The translations under genes were made by a program, and so were the position numbers. From assembly GCA_037349315.1 (NCBI GenBank), contig JBAIAC010000024.1, positions 33,033,501 to 33,097,500 of the forward strand: 64,000 nucleotides of DNA. Reading direction: 5' to 3'. This DNA comes from Chelydra serpentina. Taxonomy: Eukaryota > Chordata > Testudines > Chelydridae. How positions within the stretch are numbered: position 1 is the first letter of the stretch; every line of letters begins with the position of its first letter. Below are positions 34,806-43,405 of the stretch, in pieces. The notes under the pieces are model-generated. The model made no database searches. It had not been told where the DNA came from and saw only the letters and a list, made by a program, of their open reading frames with translations.

Positions 34806-36904
34806 CCTAGAATCTGAGTGAATAAACAATGTTTGTATTTGAGGTCCATAAATTCTTTAGCAAATATAATGGTAGGGGAAAACATTGCATGGACAGAGCA
34901 TGCTGCCAGTTCTGACTCGAGATTTGAATCAGAAACAGGATACTGGACTCCAAACTCTGAGCTCAGAACAAGATCCACATTTTGTAGTTTTGGTGCAAGC
35001 AATAAGGGCCTGAACCTAAACTTCTAAGCTGAACATGGTTAGATGCACTCCCTACTATGATATCACAATCCTTTTGTGAGCTCATCAGGCAGTGGCAACT
35101 GTCTACTTGGACTGCTGGATCCAAATTACATTAATTTCAACCAAGTTCTGACTCTTCTGCACTATGAGGAACAATATAAGGGAAAGTTTGATATGAACTT
35201 TGGGGTTTTCATATCTCTTCTTTTTACATGCCCTTACACCAGTCCTACCTTGTGAAAACTGCACATGAAAAACAACCTGCCTCTGCCTCAAACAGCAGGT
35301 ACAGTATTAGCCAGGTAGCATGTTGTTGCTCTATTCATCTGTGATTCTGGAAACAAAGATGTGATTAAGTGACATGCAGGACTTACCTGGCTCAGCAGAG
35401 ACTTGGGGAAGTCTGTGTACCATCATGAAATTCCTTTTTAAAGTTGTCTATAGAAGTGGTGTGCAAAGTGAATGAGATCATCACTTTCCTTTGCTTCATG
35501 CAGGGACACTTTAAAGTAGCTGAGGTAGTTACAAGGCCTTTAGTGAACATCATGTTAGTCACAATGAAAGATGAGCCTTGCATAAAGTACAATAAAGAAT
35601 CAACAACATGCTCACTATTTTTTTTTTTTTTTAGATCCCACATTCAAAGACACCTTATCTGCTCTTCTCACAGGGTGAGGCTGACCTAGAATGCTACGGA
35701 CAGATTCTCTAGGGTAAGGCTGTTAACTGCATGTTAGATGATTAGCAACAAAGAGAAAGAACCTCTTCCTTTGGCGCTAAAGGTCTGGTAGTGAGGAATG
35801 TGGCCAAAACTGAAAAACAGTCCTGAAAATAAGAGAAGTTGATCCCCATCAGGGTTATTAACGCCCCTCTTTTTAGCTCAATGTTTTCCTACAAGTGTCA
35901 TGGCCTCCCTTTGGTCAAGTGACTCACCGTGGGATTGGTTCCCAGATTCTGGCCTGGGAAAGAACTCTCTACAGGCCCAAAGGGACTTGACCTGCATCTC
36001 ATTTGTAATTGTTTTCTATTACAAAGTGAACTTAGTGCCCATGAGAGGTGCTGGTTGGTTATCCTGGGGGCTGAAGCCTTTTGTTTATTCATGGCACAAG
36101 TACACAGAGGCAGCCGTGGCCCAAGCTTCTCCACACTATACTGCCAGTAGGCCTAAAATCTGATGAACAGGAACCACCCTTCAAACCATTACTTCTCTGC
36201 TTAGCTTGCTAAAAGGAATGCCAGTGGCCATGGTGGGTTTTTGTAATATGGTCCCCTCACTTGAAATGGCGAAGGACACCTTGCACAGTGATGAATGCTA
36301 CAATGGCTGGGTCAAAGAAGGGCACGTCCACCACTGAGCTCTGATTATTTTAGCTGCCCACACCAAAATATTATTTATTCTGAACAGTTTTCCACTGAGG
36401 CTGAAACCATTGTCAGAGACCCAAATGAGCTATCTCCACACCTCTAATTCCAAGAGACTATTATTCCAAAAAATGAATACCTTTGCTCTGAGCATGATTT
36501 TTACTCCCTGTGGCTACTCACTTCAGTGACTCAATTAACCGTAATAGTTCATTTGTGACTACTGTAGAAGTTATGTGGTGTTTTAGTCTATCTGACAACA
36601 TCACAGCATGGTGCACTCAAAGCTGAAGTTCGATTTAGGGTTGGGTGCTGTCTATAGCTGACATTACACATCACCTACGCTGCCAGTTTGCTTAGCCATT
36701 TGTTTAACAGCTAAAACTAATGTGCAGGAAAGGCCCAGACTTGGTTTCTTTTGTTTGTTACTGAATAGCTTTGCTTGTGAGAAAATATGTCTTGGTGGTG
36801 GCTGCAAAATCATTCCTCTCTAGGAGGGGTCCATGTGCTTGAGTGTTATCTATGGCCATTTGTTTCTATCAGTGATTGGTCTCTTATTAAATCTTAGCAG
36901 TATA
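34806..36904. other. No recognised feature
   Basis: ORFs up to 105 codons overlap on both strands without motifs. There is a T-run of 14 near 35619-35632. Confidence 0.4.
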
Positions 36905-37765
36905 GTAGCACCTAGAGGCCTCAGCCAGGTTGGGGGTCTGTGGTGGGGCACCTGCCCCACACTGGGCTCTAAGGGGTTAATAGAGCCATAGGGAGGCTGC
37001 ATGGGAGGCAGCCAATCAGCTAAGGGCTTCAAGGAACAGCCAATCAGGGCTGGGCAGGCCCATATAAAAAGGTCTACAGAGCAGCTTCAGTCACTCCCTG
37101 GAGCTTGAGGAGGAAGGAGAACTGGCTACCTTGCAGGCTGAAGGCAGCAAGCACCGTAGACAGAGCAGTGACCCAGGCAGAGACCCAGGGAGCTAAACGC
37201 AGCTCCTGGGAGGCCGCAGGGATCTGTAGGTTGAGGCCCTGAGGCAAGGGCAAAGAGAGTGCTGGGGCCATGGGGAAGTGGCCTGGGGAAATCTACTGAG
37301 GAGTCGGAGGGAGTGCTGCAAGCAGTGGTCTTCTACAGAGTCCCTGGGCTGGGACCTGGAGTAGTGGGTGGGCCCAGGTCCGCCGCCCCACTATCTTGCC
37401 ACTGGGGGAGTGGCTAGACAGTAGACTGTGGTTGCCACTGAGAGAAGTGGCTGGACTGGGACTGTGGAGACATCCCCCGTAAGGGGGGAGCACAAAGTGT
37501 GGCACAGCCAGAGGGCTGTGTCACTGAAGAGGACACTGCAGTCCTTGGAGGGACGTGGGTCCAGGAGAAGAAGAGGCAATGTGTAGAGCACCACCAAAGC
37601 AAGGCACACTGGCTACCAGAACTAATTCCCGTATCGGCCACGAGGAGGCGCTGCAGTGGTGAGTTGCACCCGTCACAGGGCCCCATGGTGGTGGGTACAG
37701 TGGACAGACCTGTAATATAGACAGTGCCTGTCCCAAAGAGCTTAAAGTATAAAAAGACCAGCTAT
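36905..37765 (+). repeat. Dispersed-repeat tail interrupted by an LTR
   Basis: GTAGCACCTAGAGGCC (about 36905-36920) and, after the LTR, GGGCCCCATGG (37678 on) with CAGTGCCTGTCCCAAAGAGC form one continuous tail of a repeat I recognise as common in reptiles. The LTR at 36939-37677 splits it, so the repeat is older. Confidence 0.5.
36939..37677 (+). mobile_element. Solo LTR inserted in an older repeat
   Basis: TGTGGTGGGGCACC at the left and GCACCCGTCACA at the right give TG...CA ends over 739 bp. Flanks GGGTC and GGGCC match at 4 of 5 bases, compatible with a 5-bp duplication. CCAATCA boxes (about 37012 and 37040) and a TATA box (CCATATAAAAAGG, about 37060) sit in promoter order. No gag/pol lies beside it. 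The 60-126-codon ORFs inside are not genes. Confidence 0.75.
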
Positions 37766-38764
37766 AATAGGTGGGTGGAACAAACAACTGGGCAGGGCAG
37801 GGAAAGGAAGCTGAGGCAACAAGGCTAGCACCATGTTTCAGGTCTCCCTTTTCACTCTCCCTACTACTTCTGTATTTAGTAGGGGGAGATTTCAAAGGCA
37901 TAAAGGGCAGTGAGGCCCCTGATTCTCACTGAAGGTCCGTGAGAGAGAGCTGGGGCCCTAAATGTCCTTTGTGTCTTTGAACATCTAATGCTGGGATTAG
38001 GTCAAGAAAGTAGCTGGTGGTGCTCAGGTTCCTGGGAGGAAGTAGTTATTTTCAGTGGTGTTGGCATTCCTCATGTTTCTTTCATTTATTTTCCTCACTG
38101 CGTGCTACAGAGTGTTTTCTGATTTTTCCCATTACCCACCCTACTTTCTTTCCCATGAATTTAGGTAAGCACAATTCAGTGGAGTTTTAGTAAATATCTC
38201 AAAATGTAACACATCATATGGGTTTTTTTTTCCATATCTTGATTTTGGTCTGACTCTCCTCTCCCCTCCCCTCCCCGCCTCTGTGAAAATTATCCATTTC
38301 ACAACAAACATCATGAAAAGCAAAACTTGGTGTTTTATACCACCGATAATGACACAAGTGTTTTGAAGCCATGAAAAAGATGGGAGAAAATACAACATGT
38401 TGAGATGAAAGAACAAAGATGCAGGGCTAGTTATGTACCTGGGAATCTCTCACACTACAGTGGGTTACCAGCAAGCCAAAGCTAAATATGCTGTGAGCTG
38501 CTGACAATGTACTGGGGAGAGCGGGTGATGACTTTGTTCATAAACCGTTCATTTCAGTTGGTGAGGGTATCTACAGTCTATCTAAGAGAGCATGAAAGGG
38601 AAACGTTATCAAGAATCCCTGAAGTGGCAAGTAGATGCAGTAAGGCAAGCTTCACCATATGAGTGAAGGAGGAGGAGCCTGCTAAAAGGTTAACTCTCAC
38701 TCTTAAGTTGTAAATGTATGTGTGAATTCTAAATTAAAATGTGAGCCACTTATAAGCATTTGCT
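37766..38764. other. No recognised feature
   Basis: Includes a pyrimidine tract near 38255-38280 and a 91-codon minus ORF (38141-38416) with no motif. Confidence 0.4.
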
Positions 38765-38968
38765 CAGTAGCGTAGCTGGGGGGGAGCAGGGGGGAGCAGC
38801 CGCTCCCCCACTGAGCAGAAGCGGTGCCTTTTTTGTGCTCCTATGCTGCAGCCAGAGCGGAGCATTTTTTTTTGCTCCCGGCGCCTTTTTTTGCTCCTGA
38901 CGCTTTTTGCTCCCGGCGCCTTTTTTTAGCTCTGCTCCCCCTGTGCTCTAAACCTGGCTACGCCACTG
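38765..38968. mobile_element. hAT-type MITE with perfect 8-bp TSD
   Basis: Ends CAGTAGCGTAGCTGG and CCTGGCTACGCCACTG are inverted. CATTTGCT flanks both sides (38757-38764 and 38969-38976). The interior repeats GCTCCCGGCGCCTTTTTTT-like units. There is no transposase. Confidence 0.93.
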
Positions 38969-40565
38969 CATTTGCTCTGTTATTTGGAGAGACAGAGCTG
39001 AAACTTTTTGAGCCAGACTTTTCTTCATGAGAACACTCTTTATTGTCTTTAACAAGGGACTGTTCACAAAGAAAACACATCTGCAGCCTGTTTCCTGTCG
39101 TATTTGAGAGGCAACTCATATAGTACATTACAAGTCCAAGAGGAGAATGATTAGTAAGCAACAGGAGCCTTGTCAAGTTCAATGTGACTCAAGTTTACCA
39201 AAGGAAAGGCAGCTGAATTTTCACTATAAATGACTGTATTGTCAGCCACTGCTATTTATGACAGGTCAGAATGGCAGAAATTATTAAAAAAAAAAAATTC
39301 AGTGCATCAGAAAATATTGTTGCAATTTATTACCCGGTCATAGCAAGACTTTTGCAAGGGAGTTACTTTGTCCCCAGAGTGGGCAAATTCTCTACGAAAT
39401 AATATGAAGAGTTACATGGTTGTCAACTGTACAAATGCATTAAGGAATGAAAATAATACATGATTGGTTTTTATAGTGACACATCTCCTTTTATTTGAAT
39501 GAAAGTTCATAGGGCCTAAAGTTGTACCCAAACAAAAAAATAACCCGGGAGTTTTAATTTAGCATTGACTGAACCTGTCAGATTTTACCTTAATGAGGCT
39601 CAGATCTGAGGACAAGGAAGGGGAAAAAAATGGGCACTGTGATAATGTACACAGTACAATAATTGGATCAAGCTGAGGCAGTGCTGGTACTTAATGTCAG
39701 CAGAAGGTACAGATGAAAGGGCTGTCACTTGCAAATTGTTTGCAGTATTTCAGTTTTCTTTCTATAACTTTTATTTGTGTAGGTTTTTTAATAAAAGAAA
39801 ATATGCATATTTCTTCTGTAATTATAACAGTTCAAAGGTGCTATAGTATTCAGTAAATATTAGTACCACTAAATTAGACAATAATATAAAGAGGAAAGAG
39901 AACAAGTAAGAGCAAGCCAAAAGGAAATTAATACAAGAACAGGAGAAGCAAGAATAACAGTAAAATTTTATATAGAGATTTCAGTCCTATAGTCTGTATT
40001 CAGTCCTTACTCACTTATTTCAATGGGAGTTTTTCCTGAATAAACAGTGAAGGATCAGGCCCAGTATTTATTTCCAAAAGAAGTCCTTATACACATAATA
40101 ATTTATATATTACTCTCTCATACCAAGACATTTCAGTTAATGTGATCCTTCTTTCATGTTAGGTTTTTTGATTCTGTATGACTGGTGGTTAGTTTTCACT
40201 TCTGTAAATTCCATATATACTTTTCAATGATGCCTCCACAAGCAAAACATATGTATTAGTCTCTCCACTCGGGTATGTGCATGACTCACGCAATCCTGAA
40301 TCTCAGACAAGTGTACAAATTGTAGAGGGCACCTACTGTAGTGTATGTAATGGTCATGACTGTGGCAGTTTGTATCCACATATGCTTTTTAGGAACCCCT
40401 GACCCTCTCAACTCACCCATGCAGAGGGATCAGAGTCCTTATGCACCCCTACAAGTGGACGAGCAGCCCCTGCATCTCCCCTCCCCCACCCAAAGAGATT
40501 AGAAACCTTTTACCCTCCATGCAAATGGCTGGAGAGACCCTGCATCATCATGCAAAGGGGATGGG
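38969..40565. other. No recognised feature
   Basis: AT-rich. The fragment TTTCAATGGGAGTTTTTCC with GGATCAGGCCC near 40018-40063 is an old dispersed-repeat wording. Confidence 0.4.
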
Positions 40566-40620
40566 AAGCCCCCATTCCCTGCCAGACCCAGGCCCAGGCC
40601 CAGGCAGGGAATGGGGGCTT
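40566..40620. repeat. Perfect 18-bp inverted repeat with 19-nt spacer
   Basis: AAGCCCCCATTCCCTGCC at 40566-40583 is the exact reverse complement of 40603-40620. The spacer is CCCAGG-rich. It lies about 90 bp left of the Harbinger element. No T-tract or gene is associated with it. Confidence 0.9.
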
Positions 40621-40711
40621 GCCACCCTTCTGAGCTGCTGCTGGTGGCGATGTTACCTTCAGAACTGGGTGGCCGGAGAGCAGCAGCTGGACTGTTCATG
40701 TTGTTCTCTGT

Positions 40712-40726
40712 GGGTACGTCTACACT
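40712..40726 (+). repeat. Left terminal inverted repeat of Harbinger
   Basis: GGGTACGTCTACACT against GCCCTGGTCTACACT (reverse complement of the right end). The inner nine bases GTCTACACT are identical. Weaker similarity continues inward (AGGTCGAAATTAT against AGGTCGAATTTAT). The likely site of cleavage and Myb-like protein binding, by family analogy. Confidence 0.92.
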
Positions 40727-41179
40727 ACAGAACTAGGTCGAAATTATAGAAGTCGATATATTAAAACCCGAATTAATGGAATCGATTGTGTGTGTCCCCA
40801 CTAAAGAGCGTTAAGACCATGAGGTCGATTGTCTGTGTCCACAGTTGCGAGATTAGCATCGACCTTCGAAGCATTGCATTGCGGGTAGCTATCCCACAGT
40901 TCCCGCAGTCTCCGCCGCCCATTGGAATTCTGGGTTGCGATCCCAAAGCCTGATGGGGCAGAAAAAAATGTCGCTGGTGGTTCTGGGTACATGTCATCAG
41001 GCCATCAAACGTCCCTCCCTCCCTCCTTGAAAGCAATCTTTTTCGCGCCTTGTCTGCGTGCTTTCCATGTTTGCTACAGAAGGCTACAGAAGGCTGCTCA
41101 GCTCACAATTACCGTACATCTCCAGCGTACGCCTTCACATTAGGTCTAGTGGAGATTCAGTCACGGTATAATACGGGCA

Positions 41180-41250
41180 GAGGGATAGCTCAGCGTTCTG
41201 AGCGTTGGCCCGCTAAACCCGGGGTTGCGAGTTCAATCCTTGAGGGGGCC
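41180..41250 (+). other. tRNA-like unit 1 in the transposase leader (Cry-I-head-like)
   Basis: A box TAGCTCAGCG and B box GAGTTCAATCC with GAGGGGGCC at the end match the head of the Cry-I SINE at 6101-6294. No CR1 tail follows. It has an AGCG gap relative to unit 2 in the D-loop. The acceptor stem is not conserved, so it is not a working tRNA. It is preceded by GGAGATTCAG, as is unit 2. Confidence 0.8.
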
Positions 41251-41290
41251 ATTCCGCCTGAGGCTGGTAGTCGCGGGACTGCACAGCATA

Positions 41291-41669
41291 AGCTCCTTGC
41301 CTTCTAGCTGCAGATCGTGCACTATGCCATAAATGGTTGTGGTCGCGGGACCATATAGGAGAAGCTCCTTGCCTTCTAGCTGCAGATCGTACAATATGCT
41401 TGACATTACAGTGCTCCTGGCCGGCGGCCTTTGGTGTGGCTGGCCGGGGGCGCTTTTTTACGTTTTCTTTAAGGGAGATTCAGCACTGCCTGGAACACGG
41501 GCAGAGGGATAGCTCAGCGGTATGAGCGTTGACCCGCTAAACCCGGGGTTGCGAGTTCAATCCTTGAGGGGGTCAGTAGAGCTTATTGTACCATCTGCAG
41601 CTGGAAGGAAAGGCGCCTAACCCCTGCTCACGGCATATTGTACTATCTGCAGCTAGAAGGAAATGAGCC
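41291..41669. repeat. Four copies of a 37-38-bp motif, two direct and two inverted
   Basis: Copies at 41291-41328 and 41363-41399 read forward (AGCTCCTTGCCTTCTAGCTG, then CAGATCGT). Copies at 41581-41617 and 41633-41669 read as the reverse complement (ATTGTAC, then ATCTGCAGCT). The inverted pairs bracket tRNA-like unit 2, so the region can fold into a large stem. The shared core TAGCTGCAGAT is conserved best. It may be a protein-binding array or a duplication scar. Confidence 0.85.
41504..41573 (+). other. tRNA-like unit 2 in the transposase leader
   Basis: A box TAGCTCAGCGG, a perfect 4-bp D-stem (GCTC with GAGC), B box GAGTTCAATCC and a near-complete T-stem. The anticodon-like loop reads CTAAACC. 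Acceptor-stem pairing is lost. It lies about 320 bp after unit 1 and shares the preceding words GGAGATTCAG and ACGGGCAGAGGGA, so the two arose by duplication. The intact A and B boxes could act as a Pol III promoter. Confidence 0.82.
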
Positions 41670-41831
41670 TAACCCTTGCTCCCCCCTCCCTTCGTGAAAG
41701 CACCTGAGGGGGGAGCGAAAAATCCTTTCGCGCCTTTTTTCGTGCGGGCGCCATATTGCTGCCACCATTGTTATCCACCAGCCGCTTCTGCTCCCACTCT
41801 GCTGTCCTGCAAACAGTGTACCGGGGGAAGC

Positions 41832-43127
41832 ATGGAGCACGATCAGTTCACCGCAACTGTTATGGCCGTTATGAACACCACGCGCATTGTCCAGGAGTAT
41901 ATGGAGACCGAGAATCGGGAGCTGCTAGAGCAACAGGAGGCGAGGACGAGACAGTATCAGCCTGAGGAGAGTGATGAGGACATGGAGACAGACCTCTCTC
42001 AGAAAAGGCCCCCCCGCAAGGTGGACATCATGGTGGTAATGGGGCTCGTTGATACAGTGGAACGCCGATTCTGGGCCCGGGAAACAAGCACAGAGTGGTG
42101 GGACCACATAGTGCTGCAGGTCTGGGATGAATCCCAGTGGCTGCGAAACTTTCGCATGCGTAAGGGCACTTTCATGGAACTTTGTGAGTTGCTTTCCCCT
42201 GCCCTGAAGCGCCAGAACACCAAGATGAGAGCAGCCCTCACAGTAGAGAAGCGACTGGCGATAGCCCTGTGGAAGCTTGCAACGCCAGACAGCTACCGGT
42301 CAGTCGCGAATCAATTCGGAGTGGGAAAATCTACAGTGGGGGCTGTTGTCATGCAAGTAGCCAGGGCGATCACCAAGCTGCTTGTACCAAGGGTTGTGAG
42401 TCTGGGAAATGTGCAGCTCATACTGGATGGCTTTGCAGCAATGGGCTTCCCGAACTGTGGAGGGGCGATAGACGGAACCCATATCCCTATCTTGGCACCG
42501 GACCACCAAGCCAGCGAGTACATAAACCGAAAGGGTTACTTTTCAATAGTGCTGCAAGCACTGGTGGATCACAAGGGGCGTTTCACCAACATCAACGTGG
42601 GATGGCCGGGAAAGGTACATGACGCTCGCATCTTCAGGAACTCTGGTCTGTTTCAGCTGCTGCAGCAAGGGACTTTCTTCCCAGACCAGAAAATAACCGT
42701 TGGGGATGTTGAGATGCCCATAGTTATCCTTGGGGACCCAGCCTACCCCTTAATGCCATGGCTCATGAAGCCATACACAGGTAGCCTGGACAGTAGTCAG
42801 GACCTTTTCAACTATAGGCTGAGCAAGTGCAGAATGGTGGTGGAGTGTGCATTTGGCCGTTTAAAAGCAAGATGGCGAAGTTTATTAACTAGGTTAGATC
42901 TCAGCGAAACCAATGTTCCTATTGTTATTACTGCTTGCTGTGCGCTCCACAATATCTGTGAGAGTAAGGGGGAGACGTTTATGGCAGGGTGGGAGGTTGA
43001 GGCAAATCGCCTGGCCGCTGGTTATGCGCAGCCAGACACCAGGGCTATTACAAGAGTACAGCAGGGTGCGTTGCGCATCAGGGAAGCTTTGAAAACAAGT
43101 TTCATGAATGGCCAGGATGCTGTGTGA
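41832..43127 (+). CDS. PIF/Harbinger DDE transposase (HARBI1-like)
   Basis: 431 codons without interruption. I chose the ATG at 41832 (MEHDQF), since the 52 upstream codons of the open frame look like leader sequence. An acidic stretch (ESDEDMETD, about 47-54) precedes a helix-turn-helix-like segment (YRSVANQFGVGKSTVG, about 155-170). The catalytic core follows: GAIDGTH (Asp214), VHDARIF (Asp264), GDPAYPL (Asp302) and VVECAFGRLKARWR (Glu338, 35 residues after Asp302). All acidic motifs are intact. These enzymes cut and paste the element into 3-bp targets and need a Myb-like partner for nuclear entry and end recognition. The likely polyadenylation signal is at 43235. Length is usual for the family. 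I am very sure of the family. Confidence 0.96.
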   Translation: MEHDQFTATVMAVMNTTRIVQEYMETENRELLEQQEARTRQYQPEESDEDMETDLSQKRPPRKVDIMVVMGLVDTVERRFWARETSTEWWDHIVLQVWDESQWLRNFRMRKGTFMELCELLSPALKRQNTKMRAALTVEKRLAIALWKLATPDSYRSVANQFGVGKSTVGAVVMQVARAITKLLVPRVVSLGNVQLILDGFAAMGFPNCGGAIDGTHIPILAPDHQASEYINRKGYFSIVLQALVDHKGRFTNINVGWPGKVHDARIFRNSGLFQLLQQGTFFPDQKITVGDVEMPIVILGDPAYPLMPWLMKPYTGSLDSSQDLFNYRLSKCRMVVECAFGRLKARWRSLLTRLDLSETNVPIVITACCALHNICESKGETFMAGWEVEANRLAAGYAQPDTRAITRVQQGALRIREALKTSFMNGQDAV

Positions 43128-43234
43128 AAGTTCTGTTTTTCCCCAGTAATGAAAAGCCCCTCCCCTTCATTCGCTCTACTTCCCTTTACCCAAACCGCCC
43201 TGCCCTCCCCCCCTCAATCACCGCTTGCAGAGGA

Positions 43235-43240
43235 AATAAA
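43235..43240 (+). terminator. Polyadenylation signal of the transposase gene
   Basis: AATAAA about 108 bp after the stop codon, followed by a T/G-rich stretch (GTGATTCTTGTTT). It lies 28 bp from the opposing signal of the convergent gene. Confidence 0.8.
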
Positions 43241-43268
43241 GTGATTCTTGTTTAAAAATCATGCATTC

Positions 43269-43274
43269 TTTATT
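43269..43274 (-). terminator. Polyadenylation signal of the Myb/SANT-like gene
   Basis: AATAAA on the minus strand, about 130 bp downstream of the stop at 43406. The mature 3' ends of the two convergent transcripts should overlap here. Confidence 0.8.
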
Positions 43275-43405
43275 AATTTGTAAAACACAGAGGGGGGACT
43301 ATGGTGGTAACTGACACAGTCTCCCGGGATAGGTGGTGGAGGAAGGGAAGCACCAGGATGGGTGGTGGAGGAGGGGATGAGGGAAGGACAAGGACACACA
43401 GCACT

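Noticed and set aside
37074..37901. ORFs of 65-126 codons
   Set aside because: They fall in an LTR and flanking repeat, overlap on both strands and show no domain.
41504..41573. A functional tRNA gene
   Set aside because: A and B boxes are present but acceptor-stem pairing is lost, and it matches a SINE head.
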